A stretch of DNA of 64,000 nucleotides from Isoetes taiwanensis (lineage: Eukaryota; Streptophyta; Lycopodiopsida; Isoetales; Isoetaceae): positions 250,001 through 314,000 of the forward strand of contig JAJEKV010000064.1 in assembly GCA_021234155.1 (NCBI GenBank), written 5' to 3'. Each line of letters starts with the position of its first letter. The first letter of the stretch is position 1. Under the pieces are notes generated by a model that was not told the DNA's origin, made no database searches, and saw nothing but the letters and a program-made list of their open reading frames with translations. Below, in pieces: positions 12,000-22,109 of the stretch. Made by a program: the position numbers and the translations under genes.

Positions 12000-12135
12000 C
12001 GGTGGCATACGATATCAAGGAGGGCATCGCTTTCCTTCCGATGGCATACGATATCAAGTTTCCTTCCGATGGCATACGATATCAAGGAGGAAAACGCCGG
12101 CTGATGCATACAGATATGGCATACGATATTGGAAG
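12000..12135. repeat. Short repeats with GGCATACGATATCAAG
   Basis: Four spaced copies of GGCATACGATATCAAG or close variants, usually preceded by CTTCCTTCCGAT, within about 130 bases. The period is irregular at 30-60 bp. No function is evident. Confidence 0.7.
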
Positions 12136-12139
12136 GAAG

Positions 12140-14280
12140 GCCAAGTATCCGAAGCTTCGTTTCCCGCCTTTGCAAGACATCGGCATCACCGTATGGCCTT
12201 CTTGCAAATGACATCTCTCAGATGCTCCCCTTTTGCTTGCGATTCTCTCCAAAGTGGCCCTTGATTGCACCTCCTGCTTCTTTCCGATCCAATCTTCTTA
12301 GCAAAGATTTTCTTCAAATCGCAGTCGCACCATTATCTTCGCCTCCCTATCGCTTGGATCTCGCCTCGAGTTGGATCTCGCCCAGACTTCTTTTCTTTCA
12401 TAATTGTTATGAGAATAGGTAATTTGACAGGTGAGAATTTATGCATTTTTTATTAGATGTTAATAACTTATCAATGATGTCTAAGATGAGATTGATTTTC
12501 GTATGCCAGATACAATGATCATCTCCAACATGCCAGATACAGGATCATCTCCAACAACCTTTTCAGCACTCATGCTACTTTGTTACACATCTACTCATGC
12601 CGCTCTGATAATCCACAAGCCTCTTCTTGTCATAGCAGATATCCTCTGCTACCACACAGTCCTGCAAAACCTTGATATTGCAGAGATCAAAAGCTTTTGG
12701 TTGTGCAACGGGCTGCATCTGATTTTTCAAAACTTCTTATGGTACAACGAAAACCTCTTATGGTACAATGATGAATGATGAACAAAATATCTTTCCACTA
12801 TTTTTTATTTATTCCATATTTTGCTTTTGCTTCCCTGAATAACTATTTACAGGTTTATCTGCGTTTGCAGCCTTGTACTAGCAAGAGGAGAGAGATCATT
12901 GGACAATGCTTGCAACTGCAGCAGCAAAGCTGCAAGGCTCACATCTCGGCCTTTTTTTTGTAACCATAGTAGTACAGCCTCGGCCTTCTATTTTTGAAGA
13001 ATAGTACAGATGTTGCAAGCCTTGTTTATTTGCAAGTACAGGTTTTGCAAAAGATGTAAGATCTTTTGATCAGAAGGGATGGCAGGTTATGATTTTCCTC
13101 CTTTTAGCCTTTGTTCGTGGCTATGTTGTAGCAGTATATTCTAAATATCATTGTTTTCTTTGTACCATTGATGTCCAGAATAATTTTCTCTCCGAGCAAA
13201 GATTAAAGGCTGTAAAACAAGAATGTAAAATCTTGTTTCTAAAAAAAGAATGGCAGCAATAAGTTATTTTAACCAAATGCTTTAAATAAATGCAAACCAC
13301 CAGCGCAAAAAACAACCATTATTTAAGAGCTATGCACAACCTTATTAATTAGATTAAAATAATATCTACACTTTTTCAACATGTCTTTCATTGGAAAAAA
13401 ACATGTCCTTTCTTAGAAAAACACCTAATAAAAACTGGAAAAACATGTTTTTTGTTAAACGTGCCACATGACAAGATTTGATTAGTTAAAAGGATGTCCA
13501 CGTGTAAAGCTGTGCCACGTGTAAAGCTGTGCCACGTGTCAAGATTTGATTGGCTAAAAAAAGATGTCAACGTGTAAACCAAACGTGTTGTTTTTGTAAA
13601 CTTAAAAAAAGTCCATGGATATTTTACGTTGGTTTTCTTGCAAAAACAACACTTGGAAATAACTAATTTAAGAAATAATGTGTCTACTTTTTAATAGCTA
13701 CATATAATATTGAGGAAAACAATATTTGAAATAGCAATTATTTTTAAATGCTACATGTGGATTTCTTTAAACACTACGTGCTTTCCTCCGATCCAAATTG
13801 CTACGGTTCCAGCATGCCACGATTTGGCGTCCAGGCTCCCCTTCTGATCTGCTTGGCCATGGAGTAGCGGGTTCGGCCATGGCATAGCTTCACGGCAGCA
13901 TCACACACTGGCTTTTCGGCAGCATCAAACACCGACCTCCCTCTGCTCCATGGATTCAGACACAGCTTAGCCAGGCGGGCTTGGCAGGTCGCCTTCAATC
14001 GGTTTGCAGGCCTTAGCAACACGTGGTCTTGAGTCCGGTTTGTTTTGATTTTGCCTTGGGTTTTGCCTTTGCTTCTGTTGGTTCTGTTTTACCTCAGACC
14101 TGCTCAGCCTTGCTTCCTTTCTGTGCTCTGGGTATGATCTAGCTTCAGCGTTCCCTGCGTGGATACCTTAGCCCCGACAGGGTTTCTTCACCACCCTTTG
14201 CTTCTCGTTTGGCTTCCACCAATTTGTCTTCCCTCGGCTTGTCTCTGCTTTGCCCTGGTTCCTGGCTCCTTTACCATTGC
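12140..14280. other. Unassigned transposon interior
   Basis: No gene is supported. At 13,480-13,570 a motif, TGTGCCACGTG plus TCAAGATTTGATT, is repeated about three times. A diverged relative (TTTGCCACATG, ATTTCATTGGTTAAA) occurs at 51,470-51,545 beside the large inverted repeat, hinting that the two elements share subterminal sequence. Confidence 0.4.
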
Positions 14281-14289
14281 CTTGTTCTC

Positions 14290-15250
14290 AGCATGGCCCG
14301 TAAGATCAAACGTATGGCCCGGGAGACCCGTAAGGAGAAGAATCTCATTCGGCTGCCTCGAGCCCCCCCTGTCCCCCTACCTATGACCCCAATGATTGCC
14401 CTTACCTTCAGACAAACCCCATCATTTGGGCCCCAAATACCCTCTCCCCCGTACCACCGCCCCCGATGCCTCTTTTTAGTCACTCTTTAATCGCTACTTT
14501 GACATCCTTGATGCTCGCCCGTTGTTTGCCCGAGGGTACTTGATGGGATCCATACGGCCCCGCGCCAACGCCACTCTCACCGAGACATCCGCCTAGCTGC
14601 CACCGCAGGTCGGTCCAGCTTTACTAGAATTATCAAGTATAGGCCTCAGGGGCAATGTACCGGCCCCAGGGGTCACCAGCAGCAGCCTATGTGGCCCTCC
14701 CATGCACAAAGTGAAAGTGGTTCGCCTATGACCGGGCCGACACACAGCCTATGTTCGCACGTACTCCTCCAGAGGATTTGCCGCCCCCTGTCCAGGCTGC
14801 TGCCGAGGTTCCGCTTCCAGATGCTGGTACGGCCCCAAGTTACTCACCGGGCCTTTCTCTCAAGCATTGTGGGTCTTATGAGATTCGGGTGATTCGCCCC
14901 CACAGAAAGCAAAGCGGCCTCTTTTTTGCTCGGAGATGCACATTCATGCCGACGGCATCCTTTTCAAGATCTGGCCGGGTGGGAGCAAAGACGGCCGACC
15001 GCCCCGCCATCTCTTGGTTTGCTTTCAAAATGCTCTTTCCAGACTGCACGTCTTGCGGCATGGCAATCATTTGAAGGGGACCACCTTCTCAGTGCAGGAA
15101 GATTTGACTCCGGTGCAGCTCTGCAGACGGAAAGAGGAATTATGCCGGGTCCGAGAGGCCCGCCTGCAGCAGAAATGGGCAGTGTACAGAGGCGGTCGAG
15201 CTATCATTAGGGATCAATGGCCAACTGATGCCTGGGCAGTCTTGGTCTAG
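14290..15250 (+). pseudogene. LINE ORF1-like relic carried in the transposon
   Basis: The clearest part is the frame at 14,936-15,247. It contains LFKIWPGGSKDGRPPRHLLV, then LKGTTFSVQEDLTPVQLCRR, then KWAVYRGGRAIIRD. The order of G-T-x-F-x-V-x-EDLTP-x2-L-x2-R followed by a basic segment ending in a short RGGRAII-type strand matches the C-terminal part of ORF1 proteins of L1-like retrotransposons, which bind the element RNA. Upstream, 14,290-14,930 is GC-rich with proline-rich frames broken by stops and could be the ORF1 N-terminus. No endonuclease or polymerase follows. Its presence inside a DNA transposon means either capture or nested insertion. Confidence 0.5.
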
Positions 15251-15254
15251 CCCT

Positions 15255-15445
15255 GGGTTTTGAGTGATAACGGGGCTTTGTCCCCATGTTTTGTTGTAAT
15301 GGGGCTTCGTCCCCATGTTTTGATTGGTTTTTACTTGGGCTTCGGCCCACGGTTCTGTTGGGGCTTCCGCCCCCTTTGTTTGTTCTGGTCCCATAGCCCG
15401 ATTGGGCTCCGTGGACGTTAAAATTCTCTTCCTTCCTTCCTTCCT
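15255..15445 (+). repeat. GGGGCTTCGTCCCC repeats and (TTCC)n
   Basis: Several copies of GGGGCTT(T/C)GTCCCC or GGGCTTCGGCCC, each a small self-complementary motif, are followed by a TTCC run at about 15,428-15,448. It lies directly after the ORF1-like stop and could be its 3' UTR and tail. Confidence 0.55.
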
Positions 15446-15625
15446 TCCTAAGAAAACAATGACAAATTTTAAAAATTACAAGTAGAGGAAAAAAACAAAA
15501 CGCATAGAAAAAGAGAAAAAGATCTGTCTTTTTCCCTAAGAAAACAATGACAATTTTTAAAAACTACAAGTAGAGGAAAAAACAAAACACATAGAAAAAG
15601 AGAAAAAGATCTGTTTTTTTTACTT
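15446..15625. repeat. Right subterminal tandem duplication
   Basis: Two ~95-bp copies starting TAAGAAAACAATGACAA and ending in AAAAAGATCTGT. Related A-rich sequence with ACAAGTAGAG occurs at 54,180-54,470, just left of copy B. Confidence 0.8.
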
Positions 15626-15923
15626 CTTCATGTGTAGTAATACGTAAATCTACGCGTGTAATTTTCAAAAAACAATGCATGACTTCTTAAAAAAACAACA
15701 GTGACAAAAAAAAACCACGTGTAGAAAAAACTGATAAAAACAATAGTGAAAAAAAGGACACGTTGACAAAAAAACAAAAAGCTGCTGGAAAAACCACAGT
15801 GGATGTTTTTGCCAAAAAACCACTGTCTCTTTGTGCAAATCCGGATAAACGGGCCACGTGGACTTTTGGGGCCATTTTGGTGTTGTTTTTGGCATAAAAC
15901 AACACTTCCGTACAACTAAAAAA

Positions 15924-15954
15924 CAACTGTGGACCAAAAATTGGGGTCAGTGTG
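15924..15954 (-). repeat. Right terminal inverted repeat
   Basis: Reverse complement begins CACACTGACCCC and continues with TTTTTGGTCCAC, matching the left terminus. It is followed immediately by the duplicated AAC. Confidence 0.85.
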
Positions 15955-16770
15955 AACAGATCAGTGTGATTTCTAGAACAGAGAGGTTTCTTAGCCTTAC
16001 AAAGCCTTTCAGTCCTTATTTTTCTACAGAGCCCGAAAATTGTTGGCCATTCTCGTCCCTTGTTTCTTTCTCCGACTCTTTCTTACTAGCAAGACAGGTC
16101 CAGATTTACTATGTTATGATCAGAAATTTTCATGTTCGGCAGGATGTCTTTTGGATTTTGGAAGCATTGATTTATTGAAGAAGAATAACATGTCGTATGT
16201 CAGGGCAAAATGCATTGATCATTCAAGCACTGAAGCTTGAAATATTGTATCCTGGGGCTATTTTAAGAACTGTTATGCTTGGAATAGCTATTTCTTTGGT
16301 ACTAATATGCCAAATACCAGGTTCCATCCAATCTGATTTGGATCACTCGAATACTGCTATGTTCGAGTTGCGTATCTATGGTACTGATATACCAAAATTA
16401 CAGGTTCCATTCAAACTTGAATACTGCTATGTTCAAGTTGATTGGAATTCTATGGCTTTTCTCTGATGTTCCATGGTACTTCTTCTATTCCTCATGCTTC
16501 TGAATGCTTAATTTGGCACTCCAAGATTACATGAATCTTTCGGGAGTTTTCTTTCCCAGTATCTTCTTGTATATTCTGGTTACCAAGTTGGAGGATTCAT
16601 GCGCTTAAAGTTTATTAGCTCTTAGAGCAGATAATAAGCTTCTGCACAAAGAGGATTTGCTTCTCTATGTGTAGTGAAGCATTGTACTTTTTATCATATC
16701 ATATATAATATAAAAATTGGTACCTTCAAAAAAAAATAAAAAATAAAATAAAAAAAAATGTAAATCAATC

Positions 16771-19378
16771 TTGTTAATTTGGGATTTTCAGGTTTGGCAA
16801 AAACTTTTTTGGAATTTTTTTTAGCCCAATTTCCTAAGATTTGGAGGAAGTTAGACGCCTGGAAAAAATTCCGATCAATCAAAAATCGCATAAAATTAGT
16901 TTCATATATATGATTTGGTGTTTTGGAATTTCATGGCTTTGGGTTATCCATCCCGGATTTCTAATCCTGGCTTTCCTCAGCGTCGAGACACATCGATGCC
17001 ACTTGCGTAGGCATTGAGCGGCATCTCCAATTGCAATTCTATGCACTGCCTTCAATTTATTTTTCTCTATTGGCTTCCTTTGTGCTGTCAGTCCGTGATC
17101 ACCAAGGTGGTTTTATAACATGTTTAAAAACAATAATTAAATATAATGCTTTATATGCATGGTTTGTGGTTGTGGTATGGTATGGTGGTAATAAGGCGTG
17201 GTTTAATATATTGTTATATATACCTGATTCTTAGAGTGATAAAATAGCATGACTTATTGATGTGGTAAATATTTATGATTCTCATTGTGTTTACGTGTCA
17301 TAGGTCATGATTGTTTAATGGCCTTGCATGTCTATATGTCGAAGCCATAATGCTTTTGGTATGGAACAGTGGTTTAGTAAATTTTTTATGGAGTGGTTAA
17401 AGGTCATAAATAACTAACGTTTTGTTTTCCAAAGCATACTAAGACACCATATAATTTTATTTGCCTAACCTGTAGTGGTTTCTTTGTCCAACTCCAAACC
17501 CTTCCTAGTTGGTGTATTCTTTGAAGCATATATCACTAACGTCTTGTTTTCCAAAGCATAGGTGTATATGACTAGTGGTTTCTAAAAGATCGTCCCAAAT
17601 TCCATATGCTTGCAAGATCAAAAATAATAAAAACAGATAAAACAGAGCTCTCAGGATTTGAACCCCAATTTAACCATATACTATGCATTATCCCCAAAGT
17701 GGATACTTTAGTCGTGCACTAAATCACTAATTCTCGCTAATTCTCCCTTATTGCTAATTCTCATCCATTAGATCAAGGAATATCCCCAATCTAATGCCTT
17801 ATCGCTCTACTTCAACCGTCCATAAAAATCATGATGGGGTCAAACTGTTATTTCCATGTCACCATATGGTTCTGCGTCCATTGTAGGAGGTCAAATATAC
17901 TAGTCAAATCTTATTTACTATTTTCAAGCTTCAGGAGAACATTCCAGCCAAAGTTGGCATGCACACAATGTAACGCCATTGAAATAGAACAGCCAAGCAA
18001 ACAAAGCAAGTTCAGATTGGCGCAAACAAATGAACCAAATTTGGTGACGACTTCCACCCCTGGATCCCTCCACCACGACAACACAAGTATAACTACAGCT
18101 CCTCTATACCTGCACCTTTTACAGTGACCTCCTTCCTGACAGCAACACTCCAACATTAACGCCTATAGGCATACTAAGAAGTTAGCATAAACCAAGCAGG
18201 AGAAGAAAAATTCTACTGCAACTAATTAACTGTTTATCAGTGTTTAGCCCACTATGCACTACATTCACAGAGCTTGCAGCCCTTTCTGACGCATACTAGG
18301 AGTAGAGAGTTAGTGTGAATGTGAATGCAGAGGTAGAGAACACAGAAAGCTTGTTGTCTGGCTTCACATGTCATTGCTGTCACATGCGTACGCTCCAATT
18401 GCCACGACTTCTTCTGCTGCATAGTTTGAACATTGGCAGGAAGAGGAGCTGGAGAAATTGCTTACATAAACACATGTGCACTACATGGACAGTTGAAGTT
18501 CAAAGGAGGGGTCTCCATGCCATTCCTGAACAGCCCATCCTGAAACCTGAATCCATTCTCAAGTATGCACAGTTTAGAAATTCTGCCCAATAACAGACCA
18601 ATTCATACCCCATAGCATCGGTACTACCTTGAACATGTGCTGCCTTCGGTGAAGCCCACATGTCGCACCATGCAACCACTACTTCAGTACACCTACATAG
18701 CCTGCGCAAAGAAGTTAGGCTGGAGCACGGAGTTAGGCTGGAGAAGGGCCTTTGTTAGCGCTGTTGCACTTGTAGCTGCTGCCATAGCCAAGAGCTGAAA
18801 GAATATTCATAATTTAGAAACAGTGCCATTGCCAAGAGCCACAAGAATATCTATAATTAAGATCACGAAAAGAATATAGATGCAAAACAAAATTGTATTC
18901 CAATAAAAGGTCTCAAAAAAGAGAGTTATTGATTGCTGACATAGCCAAAAAGCTTTGTTAAATACAGTAAACCCTACTCCGCTGTGTGGATTTGATTGAG
19001 CAAAAGACGAACATTGTGAAGCATTTAAGTTGAAAGAGAAGCATTTACTCTAGGAATAAGAAACCCACTGACCAAGCAATCAGCTAAAACTTCTAGCACC
19101 TCGTTAGTCTTATAGAGTTGCTTCAGTCTGAAACTTTTCTTAAATGGGAAATGCCTGCAGATAAGATTAGGCTCCAGAAATGCACAAATTGGACAGATGG
19201 TGCACTGGCAAGTGCTGCTCTATAAAAGCAAAAAGCAAAGATCCCATAGAAGCACATGAAATGACAATAAAAAATAACGGAATTTTCAAGTGAGATCAAG
19301 ACTATGAAATTGATGACATAAATTTACAGAAGGGAATATAGCAAACAAACTGTAAGAACTCCTTATCTGTCATTTATT
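16771..19378. other. Non-coding flank of the duplicated unit (copy A; copy B at 60,388-63,022)
   Basis: No credible gene. Copy B lacks about 10 bp near 17,735 and has about 19 extra bases near 61,630. Part of this interval is presumably 3' UTR or downstream sequence of the minus-strand gene ending at 19,379. Confidence 0.5.
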
Positions 19379-20028
19379 TCAGTAGTTCGAACTCATGGGG
19401 GGAGCATTAGCAGAGAGAAGAGATCTTGATCTTGTATTCTGCAGTGAAACTGCTTCATGCCAAGTAACTACAAAAATGAAGGAGAAAAATCAGTACATCT
19501 TAAAAAAAAAATTTTAATCATCTCAAAGTGCGAAAGTAGACCACAGACATGTAAAAGAGGATACCTCCAAAACGCAGCATCAGGTTGGCTTGTATGATTT
19601 CCTTGATTATGGTCGTCAAACTTTCAATGGGAATAACTCTCTAGTTTCTGGTATGGGTTTGCAATGAAACAGGATACAAACTTAGAGATACATCACTAAA
19701 GGAGATACATTTGTCAACAGAAGAACATACCTTCAAACAAGTCATACCTTAAAACCTGAAGAAAAATACCACTGTACCTGCAAACTTAAAGAGAATCCGC
19801 TCTCACACATGCAAAACTGAGAGTTGCTATTGACATTGTTTCTATGTTTCTAGAAGCAGTTCCTTAATATATACCTTGAAGCAAATCCACATCAAACATG
19901 GAAGAAGGAGATGCAATGATGCGATTTCTAACCAATGCCTTCCCTCGTTCCCATGCTTTGCCCATTGCCATTTGTGCTTCCTGCGGTTGGAAGATCAAGA
20001 AATAAGCTCTATAACTGCGTCTATGCAT
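19379..20028 (-). CDS. Four-exon 3' end of an unrecognised gene (copy A)
   Basis: Four exons join in consistent phase with GT-AG borders: 20,028-19,875, 19,777-19,756 (a 22-base microexon, least certain), 19,638-19,565 and 19,467-19,379. The predicted product is 112 residues, reading MHRRSYRAYFLIFQPQEA, then KAWERGKALVRNRIIASPSS, MFDVDLL, RVIPIESLTTIIKEIIQANL and VTWHEAVSLQNTRS, ending SANAPPMSSNY. The first exon follows an acceptor (TTATTCTTGCAG), so the ATG shown may be internal and more exons may lie upstream. I do not recognise the family. There is no membrane segment; the composition is that of a soluble helical protein. The phase consistency across three introns makes a genuine gene likely. 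Confidence 0.6.
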
Positions 20029-20285
20029 CTGCAAGAATAAAAAAAATTAAGGAGAAGAAGAAGGGATGCCATGTTGCAGACCTATCAGCCAGGTTTTAGC
20101 CTCTTGCCAGCAGACTCTACAAAATGTTCTGACCAGCCCCTAGACACACCATCGCCAGTTCTGTCACTCCCTTCTTTTGCCCTACTGCCACGTTAGGAGC
20201 AAGAAATCAGGAAGGGCATGGCCTGTTTGCCCTCCATCAGAGCGAGAAATTTAGAAAACCTAAAAACGTTAGGGAGTTACCCCGA

Positions 20286-21556
20286 AACGTTAGTGTGTAT
20301 TGTTTTGTTTAGGCCGTTAGATGATGGCATCTTTGTGGGAATATGCCGGCAGGGCAGATCCCCGCCTCTCCCTATGGGTCAAGATGGGGTCAAATTGACC
20401 CCACTTTATAGGGGTGCTCCCGGCATAAATACCATTGGCTTAATAAGCACAAACACCGTATTGTACAAGAAAGCAATCCTACATCCCAAATACCACATGC
20501 CATCTGGGCCTGGGGAATTGAACGCCAATTATATTCCAATGCCCATGGATCTAAGGCCATACTGGCCTGTATGCCAGAATTCAGAGGCTTGTGATGCAGA
20601 TGAGAAGGGCAGCATGCCGACATCAAGTCTGGTTACGCTGAATGTGGCCCTGCCCTAAACCATCCAAGATGAAAACAAATCAAAGACTGTTTCGAGTCTT
20701 TGATTGTATCTGTTTCGATTCTTCTTCAACGGACTAGCACCTTCAGGATTGCAAGTAGAAAATGATGAAGATTATGCTACAGGTCACGACCATCAACACA
20801 AGCCCACGACCATCATGGTGTGCACGGCAAAACATCTCTGAGCCCATCCACAGCATCAGCCTCGCACAGAACCATGGCTTCCAGCAAAATATAGAAGAGG
20901 AGCAAAATATTGAACGGCAATCATTGGTGCAAATCCGACCTCCGCCATAGCTGTGGCACTGCTCTTGGCACAACTGATAGAGCTAGAAACAGGGGAATCG
21001 GAAACGGAACTTAGGCTACAAGATGAAACTGAACTATATTTGTTCCTAGCAATGGTGTTACACCGCAGCTACATTCATCAAATCCCTCGTCAAGGAAATT
21101 GAAGGCACCCTTTGCATCGATCCCAGCCTCAGAGAAGATGCTCAGGCATTTTGGCAAGACAAAAAGCAGACTGCAAAAAATTGCCCAGTCTTTTCCCCTT
21201 CCGATTTACCCATCCACGCCTGAAATTCTAGTCACCAATCCTTGCAATGGATGGACTCACAAATAGCCGGAGATTTGAAGAAGCTACTGCAAATTTGAAA
21301 GGAGGACCTGCTCCTCCCCTTCATCGCCATGCTGCCACCAGCAGGAGCCGCAATTAGAAAACCCATGGCAGTCCAACATCTGCCCATGACCCACGCGCGC
21401 TCTTATCCACAATCTAACCTACGCCAAACACAAAAATACTGCTTCTTCCCCTAACTGACTTGCCAGCGTCAGCTTTCTACTTTTCTAGATACGAATACAG
21501 TAAAAAACAACTAAGAATCTTAAGTTATAAACATACGGAAGTTGATCGTGCACACA
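20286..21556. other. Copy-A-only segment
   Basis: Present in copy A and absent from copy B, where the flanks join with about 10 bases of filler. It holds one open frame on the plus strand (20,218-20,658, 146 codons) with no recognisable motif. On the minus strand near 21,300 a frame opens MGFLIAAPAGGSMAMKGRSR, which could be a first exon but is unsupported. No inverted termini or target duplication were visible, so a deletion in copy B is as likely as an insertion in copy A. Confidence 0.6.
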
Positions 21557-21574
21557 TTATCGCCAAAAACTTAA

Positions 21575-22105
21575 ATGTACGAAAATTTTGGCCGGAACTT
21601 CGATTTTACATGAGAACATTGGAACATGAGAATACATTGGCCATTACATGAAAATACATTGGCAATTACATGAAACCTTCATTTCACATTCATCAGATGA
21701 AGAAGAAGAGGAGGATAACCCTCCTCTTGAGATGATTATGGCAAATAACCCTCGAGGCCGGCAGGCCGAGAGGGTTATCTGCCATAATCATCGAGAGAGG
21801 AGGGTTGGCCTCCCTTAAACATCTGGTGGAGGGGATTATCACCATCGATTTGATAATCTCCTCAATCTCAGCCGTGGACTTGATAATCACTCAGGAGCAA
21901 TGGATTATCAGAGATAACCTCTGCTGCCAAGATGCCGATTTAAGGGTGGAGATTGTTGCGATCAAGATAATCCACGACACCAGATGTTTAAGAAGGCTGC
22001 AACATGAATTAAGAGTTGAAAATTCTTCTTCATTCTAAAATTCTTCTTCATTCATTGAAAAACTAAATGTACATGAATTTTGGCCGGAACTTCAAATTTG
22101 AAGGC
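21575..22105 (+). repeat. Direct repeat pair with TTTTGGCCGGAACTTC
   Basis: A motif of about 35 bases, roughly AAATGTACGAAAATTTTGG plus CCGGAACTTCG, occurs at about 21,570-21,606 and again, diverged, at about 22,064-22,100. It flanks the stem-loop. The first copy is where the duplication resumes in copy B. Confidence 0.6.
21717..21806. repeat. Long stem-loop
   Basis: The left arm 21,717-21,753 (AACCCTCCTCT ... AATAACCCTC) pairs almost perfectly with the right arm 21,770-21,806 (GAGGGTTATC ... GAGGAGGGTT) across a 16-base GC-rich loop. It could be a small foldback element or a hairpin-RNA precursor. TGATAATC and GGATTATC motifs continue to about 21,980. Confidence 0.8.
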
Positions 22106-22109
22106 CAAT

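Larger units (their letters stand above)
5102..15954. mobile_element. Non-autonomous CACTA-like DNA transposon, 10,853 bp
   Basis: The boundaries come from direct comparison with the uninterrupted site in copy B. The termini are CACACTCACCCC on the left and the inverse of CACACTGACCCC on the right, extending as a 31-bp imperfect terminal inverted repeat with four mismatches. The target AAC is duplicated (5,099-5,101 and 15,955-15,957), while copy B has it once. A 3-bp duplication, CAC-starting ends and repeat-rich subterminal regions match the CACTA (En/Spm) superfamily, although the canonical CACTA/CACTG start is not exact. No transposase could be found inside, so it must have been mobilised in trans. 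Contents in order: 62-bp subterminal repeats, a 19-bp satellite, a large palindrome, a second 19-bp satellite, unassigned DNA, a LINE ORF1-like relic and right-end subterminal repeats. It is younger than the segmental duplication, or was lost precisely from copy B. Confidence 0.85.
4765..16756 (+). mobile_element. Poly(A)-tailed retrocopy, interrupted (copy A)
   Basis: A 14-bp direct repeat, AATGTAAATCAATC, lies at 4,751-4,764 and again at 16,757-16,770. The second follows directly after an A-rich tail at about 16,726-16,756. That is the signature of LINE-mediated insertion. The cargo begins with a GC-rich 5' part and ends with a 3'-UTR-like stretch. In copy A the cargo is split by the DNA transposon at 5,102-15,954, so the true retrocopy is about 1.1 kb (4,765-5,101 plus 15,955-16,756). 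It encodes a short open frame at 16,197-16,466 (about 89 residues, hydrophobic start) that I do not recognise. It could be a processed pseudogene or a non-autonomous LINE derivative. Confidence 0.72.
1..21640. repeat. Segmental duplication, copy A
   Basis: The sequence from the first base matches the sequence beginning near 54,481 in the same orientation. Matching blocks are 1-5,101, 15,955-20,286 and about 21,556-21,640. The match is nearly base-for-base over long stretches, with rare substitutions and small indels. It is broken by the 10.85-kb transposon at 5,102-15,954 and by a second copy-A-only segment at about 20,286-21,556. The left limit is probably outside the window, because the match is already running at base 1. 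Differences concentrate at CAG/CTG trinucleotides in a few patches, mainly 1,260-1,600 and 4,790-5,000. Confidence 0.95.

Noticed and set aside
15628-15937. Minus-strand ORFs rich in phenylalanine
   Set aside because: Translation of the A-rich subterminal region of the transposon; three overlapping frames are open for the same reason.
16694-16891. Minus-strand ORF rich in F, I, L and K
   Set aside because: It is the translated A/T-rich tail of the retrocopy.
20218-20658. 146-codon plus-strand ORF as a gene
   Set aside because: It spans the duplication breakpoint near 20,286, has no motif and its first part is shared with non-coding sequence in copy B.
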